Shown here in pieces: positions 35,872 through 43,681 of a stretch of DNA of 64,000 nucleotides. Each line of letters starts with the position of its first letter. Position 1 is the first letter of the stretch. Under the pieces are notes generated by a model that was given only the letters and a program-made list of their open reading frames with translations, did no database searches and was not told the origin of the DNA. Position numbers and translations under genes: made by a program. The stretch comes from Dyadobacter endophyticus (GTDB taxonomy: Bacteria > Bacteroidota > Bacteroidia > Cytophagales > Spirosomataceae), in the NCBI RefSeq assembly GCF_014641595.1, contig NZ_BMIA01000004.1, positions 496,001-560,000 on the forward strand, written 5' to 3'.

Positions 35872-36450
35872 TTATCCCTGCACCGGAAAGCTTTTCATAA
35901 GCTTTTTAACGCCCTTGTTAATCTGTTTTTCAAGCCGGTTCGGGTTGCTCACATCGCCGGAAATAGCTTTTTGCCAGATAATGTCCCCGGTTTTGGCATC
36001 CACCACATCGAGGATCAGCGTGCCGTCGGTGCCGGTGCTCGAATACGGGTAACCTCCGTACCCGTAGCCGCCGAAGCTGCCATAGTAAGGGTATCCCCAG
36101 CCAAAACGGCCCCAGCCCATCATCGGATAAGCACCGAATGGATAAGCCCCGCCGCCGTAGTAGTTCTTGCGCACGCGTTGCGTGTACGTGTGAAATTGCA
36201 GGAGCAGGTCGGGATGCTGGGCGTTACGGGTAAGGCCCTTGCTTTCCAATGCTTTATCGAATGCGGTTTGAATGCGATGACGGGAAAACGAACTGGCGTA
36301 CATCGGGTTCTGGTTGGTTTTCATGTCGGGAACGATCCAATTATAGGTCAATGCCTTGCCGGTAGTACTTACCGGCTGTTGGGGACTTTTTGCGAGCACT
36401 ACACTGCCCAGCGCAGTCAGCATTCCCAACAAAAGCAGGTTCTTTTTCAT
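35872..36450 (-). CDS. DUF4136 family exported protein
   Basis: 192 residues with a signal peptide (LLLLGMLTALGSVVLA). DUF4136 features: ALTYNWIVPDMKT, the helix RIQTAFDKALESKGLTR, PDLLLQFHTYTQ, and a C-terminal LILDVVDAKTGDIIWQKAI followed by INKGVKKLMKSFP. A Gly/Tyr insertion (about 100-140) replaces the usual short loop. Function of the family is unknown; members are envelope-associated and often lipoproteins, but no lipobox Cys is seen here. It lies 56 bases after the degQ stop, separated by a GC-rich hairpin, so it may be a weakly coupled downstream gene. Confidence 0.85.
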   Translation of the reverse strand: MKKNLLLLGMLTALGSVVLAKSPQQPVSTTGKALTYNWIVPDMKTNQNPMYASSFSRHRIQTAFDKALESKGLTRNAQHPDLLLQFHTYTQRVRKNYYGGGAYPFGAYPMMGWGRFGWGYPYYGSFGGYGYGGYPYSSTGTDGTLILDVVDAKTGDIIWQKAISGDVSNPNRLEKQINKGVKKLMKSFPVQG

Positions 36451-36473
36451 TTGAATAAATCATTTGGAGGGCC

Positions 36474-36491
36474 TCCGGGCTTGCACCCGGA
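36474..36491 (-). other. GC-rich hairpin between degQ and the DUF4136 gene
   Basis: TCCGGG (36474-36479) pairs with CCCGGA (36486-36491), loop CTTGCA. No T run follows on the minus strand, so it looks more like an mRNA-processing or stability element than a terminator. Confidence 0.3.
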
Positions 36492-36506
36492 AAGCCCCGG
36501 GTTACT

Positions 36507-38030
36507 TTATAAACCAATTGCGAAGTACTGGGTTTCGTCGTTGCCGGGATAAAGCCCTTCGATCATTACCCCGCCTTTTTTGCCTTGAAGCATTTTCACG
36601 GCTTCGCGGGCGTTGGCAACCGGTGTTTTATCAATTTTTGTAATTACAAAACCTTCTTCCATATCGGTATTCTGGCGGATTTTGCCTGCGTTGATCGCCG
36701 TCACCTGCGCGCCGGAACCGATGCTGTATTCTTTTTTCTGCTGGTTGGTGAGGTCTTTGAGTTCAATACCCAGTTGCTCCATCACCGCCGACGAGGAACG
36801 GTCGGCGACGGAAGGTTCGGAAATGCCCTTCAACGACACGGAAATTACTTTTTCGGCTCCGTCGTGGTTCACAGTCACGGTCACTTTATCGGATGGTTTG
36901 TGCTGGGCAATGGCTTCCTGCAATTGCGGCACGCTGGTAATGGCATGGCCGTCGATTTTGGTGATAACGTCGCCGATCTTGATGCCTGCCTCTTTCGCGG
37001 CACTTTCATCCGCAAAATTCTCGACGCGTACGCCCTCATCCACTTTCAAGTCAAACGATTTGACTTTTGCCGCATCCACTTCGCTTATGCCCACTCCCAG
37101 GTAGCCACGCTGCACGGAACCGAATTTGGAAATGTCCTCTACCACTTTGTGCGCGATGCTCGAAGGTACCGCGAATGAATACCCCGCAAAGGAGCCCGTC
37201 TGGCTGGCAATGGCGGTGTTGATGCCGATCAGGTTACCATTTAAATCCACCAATGCACCGCCGGAGTTACCCGGGTTTACAGCCGCATCGGTTTGAATGA
37301 ACGACTCGATCGGTGCCTTGGCATTCTCGCCGAGGATATTGATGCTGCGCCCTTTGGCACTCACAATGCCTGCTGTAACGGTCGATGTCAGGTTGTAGGG
37401 GTTACCCACTGCGAGTACCCATTGTCCTACCTCCACGTTTTCAGAGTTTCCGAAAGACAATGCCGGGAGATTCTTCGCGTCGATCTTGATCAATGCAATG
37501 TCGGTATTGGGGTCGCTGCCGATTACTTTGGCTTTGTAGGTATGCTTGTCGGCCAGAGTTACTTCGAGCGTTTCGGCCCCCTGGATCACGTGGTTGTTGG
37601 TCACGATATAACCGTCGGGATTGATAATCACACCGGAACCTGTGGCCTGTGGTTTCTCCATTTTTCCTTCCGGTGCCTGCTGGCCGAATGGATTGCGGCC
37701 GCCGAAGAGATCCCGAAATTCCTCCGGTATTTGCATCTGGCTCACGGTACGTTCCGGTTTCAAGGTCGATTTGATGTGTACCACAGCAGCGGTTGCTTTT
37801 TTGGAGGCAAATGAGAAATCAGCGGGGATCATCGTGGCGGGCGCGTCGGCCGTAGAACCGCCGGGCTTGCCGTCCAGCCTGGCTTTCATGAACGGGGTCG
37901 CATTGCTGACCCAGGTCGAGATCGTATCGGGTTTGCCAAAATGTTCGTATGTAGCGTAGGAGGTTCCGCCCAGTAATGCGGATGCGAGGGCTACTGCGGT
38001 TATTTTTCTGAAATTACGGGTTGTTGTCAT
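36507..38030 (-). CDS. degQ: DegQ/HtrA family periplasmic serine protease
   Basis: 507 residues. An N-terminal hydrophobic segment (ITAVALASALLGGTSYATY) directs it to the envelope. The trypsin-like domain has the His in VTNNHVIQGAE, Asp in NTDIALIKID and nucleophile Ser256 in NPGNSGGAL. Two PDZ domains follow (GYLGVGISEV and a degenerate C-terminal one around LGIELKDLTNQQ). It degrades or refolds misfolded envelope proteins. Immediately upstream on the same strand, beyond a terminator, is an OmpR-type two-component pair, a plausible stress regulator. An inverted repeat covers the leader and the first two bases of the start codon. Confidence 0.93.
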   Translation of the reverse strand: MTTTRNFRKITAVALASALLGGTSYATYEHFGKPDTISTWVSNATPFMKARLDGKPGGSTADAPATMIPADFSFASKKATAAVVHIKSTLKPERTVSQMQIPEEFRDLFGGRNPFGQQAPEGKMEKPQATGSGVIINPDGYIVTNNHVIQGAETLEVTLADKHTYKAKVIGSDPNTDIALIKIDAKNLPALSFGNSENVEVGQWVLAVGNPYNLTSTVTAGIVSAKGRSINILGENAKAPIESFIQTDAAVNPGNSGGALVDLNGNLIGINTAIASQTGSFAGYSFAVPSSIAHKVVEDISKFGSVQRGYLGVGISEVDAAKVKSFDLKVDEGVRVENFADESAAKEAGIKIGDVITKIDGHAITSVPQLQEAIAQHKPSDKVTVTVNHDGAEKVISVSLKGISEPSVADRSSSAVMEQLGIELKDLTNQQKKEYSIGSGAQVTAINAGKIRQNTDMEEGFVITKIDKTPVANAREAVKMLQGKKGGVMIEGLYPGNDETQYFAIGL

Positions 38031-38072
38031 CGCTATTAAATTGATTAAGTGTATTCAAATTTCAATAGCGAT
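38029..38072 (-). promoter_or_regulatory. Inverted repeat over the degQ start region
   Basis: ATCGCTATT (38029-38037) and AATAGCGAT (38064-38072) are perfect 9-base inverted repeats separated by 26 bases. On the minus strand the second arm ends with the first two bases of the degQ ATG, so a hairpin in the mRNA could mask the start, or the repeat could be a regulator site. Confidence 0.4.
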
Positions 38073-38135
38073 CCTGTTGCAATTCTGTATGGATTCTGAA
38101 GACATTTTGTAGTTGAACACTTTTTTGGAATACAT

Positions 38136-38161
38136 AAAAAAAGGAGGGTCAGAAACCCTCC
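38136..38161 (-). terminator. Terminator of the response regulator-kinase operon
   Basis: GGAGGGT (38143-38149) pairs with ACCCTCC (38155-38161), loop CAGAA; on the minus strand a run of seven T follows. It separates the kinase from degQ. Confidence 0.75.
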
Positions 38162-38198
38162 CTTTATTCACTACTAGCCATGAAAATGTTGAATATCG

Positions 38199-39452
38199 TT
38201 ACCAGGTTACGGTGAGAATGTGCCAGGGACCGTCGGTTTCGTAAGTGAGCGTCTGCCCGTTCACCTGGCAGATCGTTTTGACCAATGCAAGCCCCAACCC
38301 AAGCGAGGCCGAATGCGTGCCCTCTTTCCTGAACCGCTCGAACATCAGCTCCGGGTCGATATGGATAGGCGCTCCTGTGTTGCGGACCACCAGCCTGGCA
38401 GCATGAAGCGTAATATCAATCGTTCCGCCATTCATATTGTAGCGTATTGCATTGGTCAGTAAATTATTGACCAGCACTTCGGCTAATGCCGGGTGCATCA
38501 CCGGCCCCGTCGGCTCAATAGCAGTCTTGACGGTGATCTCGCGCTGCTCGATCAGATCTTCCAGGTCGCGGAGCTTCCGGTTGATGATCGGAACGAGGTT
38601 AATAGGCTCGGTACCTGCCAGAAACTGCCGGTTTTCGATTTTGGTAAGCAATAATAGTGCCTGATTCAGTTTCGCAAGCCGGTTAGCCGCTTCGCTGATC
38701 TCCGAAAGTGCCAGGACCTGCGACTCTCTTAGACTCTCATCCTGGAACAAGCTTTCAATTTTGGACAAAATCACCGCCAGCGGCGTCTGTATTTCGTGCG
38801 AGGCATTCTCGGTAAACTCTTTCAGGTTCTGATAAGTTGCCGCGAGGCGGTCCGTAAATTGGGTGACCGACTGGTTCAATTGCTCAAATTCGACGGTATG
38901 TTGCTTGGAAAACGTAAGTACCTCATGTTTTTCGACCTGGTACGAATCCAATGCGCGCAACGTCTTGTAAAAGGGCTGCCAGAGGCGGCGGGAAAGCCAG
39001 CTGTTCAGCAGGAGCAGCGATATCAGCAGCAGGGCCACGATGAATGTCACGGTCATCACCACCGCTTCTAGCAACTGCTGTCGTTGGGCCAGCAACTTGC
39101 TGATTGTCACCCGGTACCACGCTCCCTCGACACGCTCATAAAAGACCAGTTGCCGGTAGGGCTGGTACTCGTTTTCAATATCATTGAACAATTTCCGCTC
39201 TACGAGCGCCATCTGTCCGGGATAACGCACGGGGTCGAGTTGCAGGCTGTCGCCCAGTTGCAGGATGTACACCGGCAGTTCGTCGATATGCCGCAGCTGC
39301 CAGCTTACCTTCGCCTTGCTGCGCATTAGTTCTTTGTTAACTTCTTGATTAATAAGATAATTAACTGAAAAATAAAACAATACGGCGCCCAACGTAAGCA
39401 CGCACAGCGACGTGATAATCTGGTATTTGAGGATGCGTTCCAGCAGTTTCAT
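38199..39452 (-). CDS. Two-component sensor histidine kinase
   Basis: 417 residues. Two membrane helices (about 14-38 and 125-150) flank a small periplasmic sensor domain. A dimerisation/phosphoacceptor domain has His219 in NASHEIQTPLAVI; the ATPase domain has an N box LVNNLLTNAIRYN and G box SLGLGLALV. It phosphorylates the co-encoded OmpR-type regulator; the genes overlap by 4 bases. The signal is unknown, but the downstream degQ and envelope-protein genes suggest envelope stress. The kinase follows the general form of metal- or stress-sensing PhoQ/QseC-like enzymes. Confidence 0.92.
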   Translation of the reverse strand: MKLLERILKYQIITSLCVLTLGAVLFYFSVNYLINQEVNKELMRSKAKVSWQLRHIDELPVYILQLGDSLQLDPVRYPGQMALVERKLFNDIENEYQPYRQLVFYERVEGAWYRVTISKLLAQRQQLLEAVVMTVTFIVALLLISLLLLNSWLSRRLWQPFYKTLRALDSYQVEKHEVLTFSKQHTVEFEQLNQSVTQFTDRLAATYQNLKEFTENASHEIQTPLAVILSKIESLFQDESLRESQVLALSEISEAANRLAKLNQALLLLTKIENRQFLAGTEPINLVPIINRKLRDLEDLIEQREITVKTAIEPTGPVMHPALAEVLVNNLLTNAIRYNMNGGTIDITLHAARLVVRNTGAPIHIDPELMFERFRKEGTHSASLGLGLALVKTICQVNGQTLTYETDGPWHILTVTW

Positions 39453-40126
39453 TGCTCGCTGAATTTATAGCCCACGCCGTAAATGGATTTCAGGTAATCC
39501 GGGCAGCCTTTGTCCATGAGCTTCTTCCGCAGGTTTTTAATATGTGTGTATATAAAGTCAAAATTGTCCATTAAATCCGCATCGTCGCCCCAGAGGTGCT
39601 CGGCGATGGATTCCTTGGTGAGCACACGGTTTTTGTTGGCGATCAGGTACACAAGCAGGTCATATTCCTTGCGGGTAAGGACGATTTCCTGCTGATCCAC
39701 CAGCGCAAGATGCTCCTGGGGGTCGATCTGGATTTTGCCGAAACGGATTTGCTGGCTGCCCTGGAAGCTTCGCCTGCGTATGACCGCCTGCACGCGCGCG
39801 TTGAGCTCAGAGAGGTGAAAAGGCTTGGTAAGGTAATCGTCCGAGCCCAGGTTGAGGCCGGTAATGCGGTCGTCGAGCGAGTTTTTGGCGGAAATAATGA
39901 TGATACCCGTCTCCGGAAAGCTCCGTTTCAGCTCCCGAACGGCTTCGAGACCGTCACCATCGGGTAGCATCAGGTCAACCAGTACGCAATCGTAGCGGTA
40001 AATATTGATCTTCTCCACCGCTGTCCGGTAGTTTGCCGCCCATTCGCAAATGAAGTTTTCGCGCTGAAAATAGGTTTGAATGCTGGTGGCCAGCGCTTTT
40101 TCGTCTTCAATGAGCAGCAGTTTCAT
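39449..40126 (-). CDS. OmpR/PhoB family response regulator
   Basis: 225 residues. Receiver domain with acidic pair in LLLIEDEKAL, phosphoacceptor Asp51 in CVLVDLMLPDGDG, and Lys in LTKPF; winged-helix output domain (VLTRKEYDLLVYLIANKNRV, then YIHIKNLRKKL-like recognition region as YTHIKNLRKKLMDKG). First gene of a two-gene operon with the histidine kinase. Likely targets include degQ and its followers, but no binding repeats were confirmed. Confidence 0.93.
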   Translation of the reverse strand: MKLLLIEDEKALATSIQTYFQRENFICEWAANYRTAVEKINIYRYDCVLVDLMLPDGDGLEAVRELKRSFPETGIIIISAKNSLDDRITGLNLGSDDYLTKPFHLSELNARVQAVIRRRSFQGSQQIRFGKIQIDPQEHLALVDQQEIVLTRKEYDLLVYLIANKNRVLTKESIAEHLWGDDADLMDNFDFIYTHIKNLRKKLMDKGCPDYLKSIYGVGYKFSEQ

Positions 40127-40191
40127 AGCATTGTTGTTTGTGCAAATGAAACTACAAATTTTGGAGGAAATCTGAAGTCGCCCTATGCGGC

Positions 40192-41199
40192 TTACCTAAC
40201 TGTCCGTTTGGCCCAGTTGAAAATTGTGGAATATACTTCGTCACGAACGGGCTGTTTAGAGAGAACAAGGTCATGCATCCCGCCCTGAACAGCCTGTATG
40301 CTATATTGGCCGACAATATTCTGGGCCTGGCGCGCAACTTCGTCGACGTTCAGCACCGCGTCGCCGGTAAAGAAAATGTCGCTCCATTTCTTTTCGTCGA
40401 TGGATTTGGCCGAATGCAGTACCAGTACCGGCTTGTTAATCTGAAGGCCCTGCGCGAGCCGTTCCTGGCCATTCACTACCGCCCTTACCCACCCCACATT
40501 AACCGGCGGGGCGATCAATGGCTTCAAACCCAGGCTGTACGACCATTCGCCGTGCGCGGTAATGTGCAGGCTCTCTCCATATAGTGGGTTCAGGCCCAGG
40601 TCAAAATTCGATTCCGGATGTTTTTCGGCCCTTTTCAACAGTAGCGGTAATGCCGTTTTCTTTAGACCTGATTTGATATTCAAAGCAAAAAGCGGGCTGT
40701 TGAGCAATAGTGCATCGAACTTTTCCCTGCCCGCCCGCTCGCTGGCATAAAGCGAAATCACCAATCCCCCCAGTGAATGTCCGCTTAAAAGGACCTTTTC
40801 ATTACCCTCGCCTTTGATAACCGCCAGCGCGGTGTCGATATCGGGGTAATACTCGGCCAGGTCCCGCACATTATTGAACTTCTGATGACTGAGCCACGAC
40901 CGCCCGTATTTCCGCAGATCGATCGCGTAGAAGTTGAAGCCTTCTTTGATGTACCGCTCGGCCATTTCCTCCTGAAAAAAATAATCGTTGAAACCGTGGA
41001 CGTACAGTACCGCTTTGGTGCTTTTCTCAGTCGCCGTTTTTCGTACCAGGGTACAGGTAACGCTGCCTTCATAATCGGAAGGCTGAACGATCGTCGCCTG
41101 TCTGAGGCCTTTGCCCATTAAATCCGCAAAATAGGTAACCTGCGCGTTGGCGGCGGCGGAAAGTGTAAGGAGGAGCGTGAGCAGGAGGCTGTGTTTCAT
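40192..41199 (-). CDS. Exported alpha/beta hydrolase (serine aminopeptidase S33/lysophospholipase-like)
   Basis: 335 residues with a signal peptide (LLLTLLLTLSAAANAQ). Fold markers: AVLYVHGFNDYFFQ with the oxyanion-hole HG, ERYIKEGFNFYAIDLRKYG, the nucleophile elbow LSGHSLGGLVISLY, and a C-terminal VQGGMHDLVLS with the probable catalytic His. Closest to monoacylglycerol lipase/S33-type enzymes by motif style; substrate unknown. A 14-base tandem repeat lies just upstream, between it and the acetolactate decarboxylase gene on the same strand. Confidence 0.88.
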   Translation of the reverse strand: MKHSLLLTLLLTLSAAANAQVTYFADLMGKGLRQATIVQPSDYEGSVTCTLVRKTATEKSTKAVLYVHGFNDYFFQEEMAERYIKEGFNFYAIDLRKYGRSWLSHQKFNNVRDLAEYYPDIDTALAVIKGEGNEKVLLSGHSLGGLVISLYASERAGREKFDALLLNSPLFALNIKSGLKKTALPLLLKRAEKHPESNFDLGLNPLYGESLHITAHGEWSYSLGLKPLIAPPVNVGWVRAVVNGQERLAQGLQINKPVLVLHSAKSIDEKKWSDIFFTGDAVLNVDEVARQAQNIVGQYSIQAVQGGMHDLVLSKQPVRDEVYSTIFNWAKRTVR

Positions 41200-41240
41200 G
41201 GAAATAGGTACTAATCAGGCGTAAATATAAATGCTGTAAC

Positions 41241-41292
41241 CCCTTGCGGCAAGTCCCTTGCGGTAAGTCCCTTGTGGCAAGTCCCTCGGGGC
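41241..41292. repeat. 14-bp palindromic tandem repeat
   Basis: Three head-to-tail copies of CCCTTGCGGCAAGT (41241-41254, 41255-41268, 41269-41282; the second has T for C at the tenth base and the third T for C at the seventh) and a partial fourth to 41292. Each unit contains the symmetric core CTTGC-G-GCAAG. It fills the gap between two same-strand genes. Confidence 0.9.
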
Positions 41293-42119
41293 TACTCGAT
41301 CTTTTTCAATTCGGCGCCGCGGTCGGGTTGAAGGTTTACTTTGCTGAATTCGGCATTGGTATTGTTTTCGATGGTGAAGCCTTTGGCCCTATCTATTTCA
41401 ATAGTAAGCGCGTCGGCCGTGAAGTTGAAGATGTGCCCGCCTGATTTGTGATCGTCCGCCAGATAATGCAAATGAAACCCCGGCACATTGGTGCGCGCCA
41501 GATAGGGCGGAAGCAGGAAGCCGGCGCAAATGCCTTTCGTGTTTTTCAATTCAAAAACGACCTGATTGTGCTTCAAATGCTCGGGTAGCGAGGTGTAGGG
41601 CTTGCTGGCCGGTTTTTCGGCCCTCGTAGTCATGGTGGGGAACGTGGCCGAAATCCTCAGCGCGTAAATGCCGTTCGGGTTCAACACATGCTTGATTTGC
41701 TCCTGTACCTTTTCGTAGGTCAGGCCCGGGCCGTTTAAATGAATCACGGTGTCGGCTTTGAAGAATTTGACGAATGCAGCGGAAGTACTGTCGGAATCGG
41801 GGACTTCCCTGACCGAGCCATCGTAGGCGATCTTGTAAACGCGCCCCTTGTCAATCAGCAGTTCACCATCGACCCTGTTGAATGTGCCTACGCCGAAATC
41901 GCCTTTCTTTTTCAGCTGCCCGATCGTCAGGTCACCGTCAAAAACGCCTGCCATGAGCGCATCGATGATCGAATACTGGTACATGAAATCGTTCTCCGGT
42001 GCCGTTTTGGGCCGTTTTTCGGCTGATTGGGCTATCGCGCAGCTTGCTGAAAAGGCGAGGAGAAAGATTGCCAGGAGGCTGCTGAATGTTCTTTTGTTGG
42101 AAGCGGAAAGACGAACCAT
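41292..42119 (-). CDS. Exported alpha-acetolactate decarboxylase
   Basis: 275 residues from ATG 42119; sequence in frame upstream is not conserved. A signal peptide (SSLLAIFLLAFSASCAIAQ) precedes the enzyme. Converts acetolactate to acetoin. Zinc ligands are in PGFHLHYLADDHKSGGHIF (three His), with the active-site Glu in RVDGELLID and Arg in YALRISATF, all expected for the family. The typical domain runs from about residue 45 (MYQYSIIDALMAGVFDG). No acetolactate synthase is adjacent. Most bacterial copies are cytoplasmic; exported forms are known in Brevibacillus, and the Cys before AIAQ may instead allow lipidation. Confidence 0.9.
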   Translation of the reverse strand: MVRLSASNKRTFSSLLAIFLLAFSASCAIAQSAEKRPKTAPENDFMYQYSIIDALMAGVFDGDLTIGQLKKKGDFGVGTFNRVDGELLIDKGRVYKIAYDGSVREVPDSDSTSAAFVKFFKADTVIHLNGPGLTYEKVQEQIKHVLNPNGIYALRISATFPTMTTRAEKPASKPYTSLPEHLKHNQVVFELKNTKGICAGFLLPPYLARTNVPGFHLHYLADDHKSGGHIFNFTADALTIEIDRAKGFTIENNTNAEFSKVNLQPDRGAELKKIE

Positions 42120-42333
42120 GCGTGGAAAGGGTTTTGGAATGGTTACAAAAGACGACATATGGCCGGTTCTTTGCAAAGCGCGCGGTGACATTCTATTCAA
42201 AGGATTATAGCACCTGGCATGGGATATTTTGGAGAATAGGAGGGAATGCATCGTGTTAGTTGGCAATCCGCGAAAAAAAGGCCAAATTAAAAACAGCTTA
42301 TATTCCTTTACCAATCACCAATTACTCCTGAAA

Positions 42334-43542
42334 ATGAAAAGGTTTTTACTCCTGTTACTCGTTCCTGCGCTTACGCATGCGCAACTCGCACCGCCCGTGA
42401 TGTCGGACAAGGCCAAAAAGATTCACGCGGCGGCATTGACCATCGACACCCATGCCGATGTACCTATTAATATGATGAAACCCGGTTTTGATGTGGCCGT
42501 GGAACACGATTTTGAAAAGGAACGCTCACAGATCGATTTTCCGCGGATGATCCGGGGCGGAATGGACGGGATGTTTTTTGCCGTTTACCTCGGGCAGGGC
42601 AAGCGCACGGAAGCTGCGAATGCCGAGGCAAAGAAAAAGGCATTGGCGATTTTTGACAAAATCCACGAAGCCGTAAAAGCCAATCCGCAAACCGCCGGCC
42701 TGGCAATCACTTCCAAAGATGCCTATCGCCTTCAAAAAGAGGGGAAACGCGCCGTTTTCATTGGTATGGAAAATGGCTGGCCGGTAGGGAAGGATCTGAC
42801 CAACCTGAAACTGTATTATGACCTCGGCCTGCGCTACATTACCCTTTCGCATTCGCTGAACAACGATATTTGCGATTCTTCCACCGACGGAGACGGCCCT
42901 GAATACAATGGACTGAGCGCATTTGGGGAAGAAGTGGTGAAGGAAATGAACCGGCTGGGCATTATGGTCGACATTTCGCACGTTTCCGATTCCACTTTTT
43001 ACGATGTGATCAAGCTCACGAAGGCGCCTGTAATCGCCTCACATTCGTCGTGCCGGGCGTTGTGCGATGTGCCACGCAACATGACCGACGATATGATCAA
43101 AACGCTGGCTAAAAATGGGGGCGTGATTCAGATCAATTTTGTGCCCGGCTTTGTGAAAAAGCCTTCTGAGCCGCACGAAATGTCGTTGAAAGCACTGCGC
43201 CTTAAAATTCGCCAGACTGACCTTTCAGATGCCGATAAGAAAGCTTTGCGCGATGAAATGAAGGCGATCGACGAGAAATACAAAGCTGATAAACCCACTG
43301 TGCAGGAGGCAGTAGACCACATCGAGCACGTGATCAAGCTCACGAGTGTCGAACACGTGGGCATTGGCATGGATATGGATGGGGGCGGGGAGGTCGTTGG
43401 CTTGCAGGACGTGAGCCAGATCGGCGCAATTACCGAAGAGTTGGTCAAAAGAGGCTATTCTGCGAACGATATCGAAAAGATCTGGGGCGGCAACATCATG
43501 CGCGTTCTGGATCAGGTAGAAAAGGCCGCAGGCAACATCTGA
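42334..43542 (+). CDS. M19 family membrane dipeptidase (renal dipeptidase-like)
   Basis: 402 residues from ATG 42334, which gives a clean signal peptide (RFLLLLLVPALTHAQ); in-frame sequence back to 42229 is not conserved. Di-zinc site: HADVP (TIDTHADVP) near residue 35, Glu in FIGMENGWPVG, His in VDISHVSD and His in IASHSSCRA; further conserved DVPRNMTDDM. Hydrolyses dipeptides, including D-amino-acid-containing ones, in the periplasm. Divergent from the acetolactate decarboxylase. Full length, no anomaly. Confidence 0.93.
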   Translation: MKRFLLLLLVPALTHAQLAPPVMSDKAKKIHAAALTIDTHADVPINMMKPGFDVAVEHDFEKERSQIDFPRMIRGGMDGMFFAVYLGQGKRTEAANAEAKKKALAIFDKIHEAVKANPQTAGLAITSKDAYRLQKEGKRAVFIGMENGWPVGKDLTNLKLYYDLGLRYITLSHSLNNDICDSSTDGDGPEYNGLSAFGEEVVKEMNRLGIMVDISHVSDSTFYDVIKLTKAPVIASHSSCRALCDVPRNMTDDMIKTLAKNGGVIQINFVPGFVKKPSEPHEMSLKALRLKIRQTDLSDADKKALRDEMKAIDEKYKADKPTVQEAVDHIEHVIKLTSVEHVGIGMDMDGGGEVVGLQDVSQIGAITEELVKRGYSANDIEKIWGGNIMRVLDQVEKAAGNI

Positions 43543-43681
43543 TTTGCCTTCAAGTGGCGCCCCGGATGGAACCCGAAGCGATATAGGAGGACTAAAAAAT
43601 ATATACATTTTAATAAATAGTTTAATAAAATTGTAAATCTTACGTCCTCGAACAGATTACACATTAATTGAAGAATTACAA

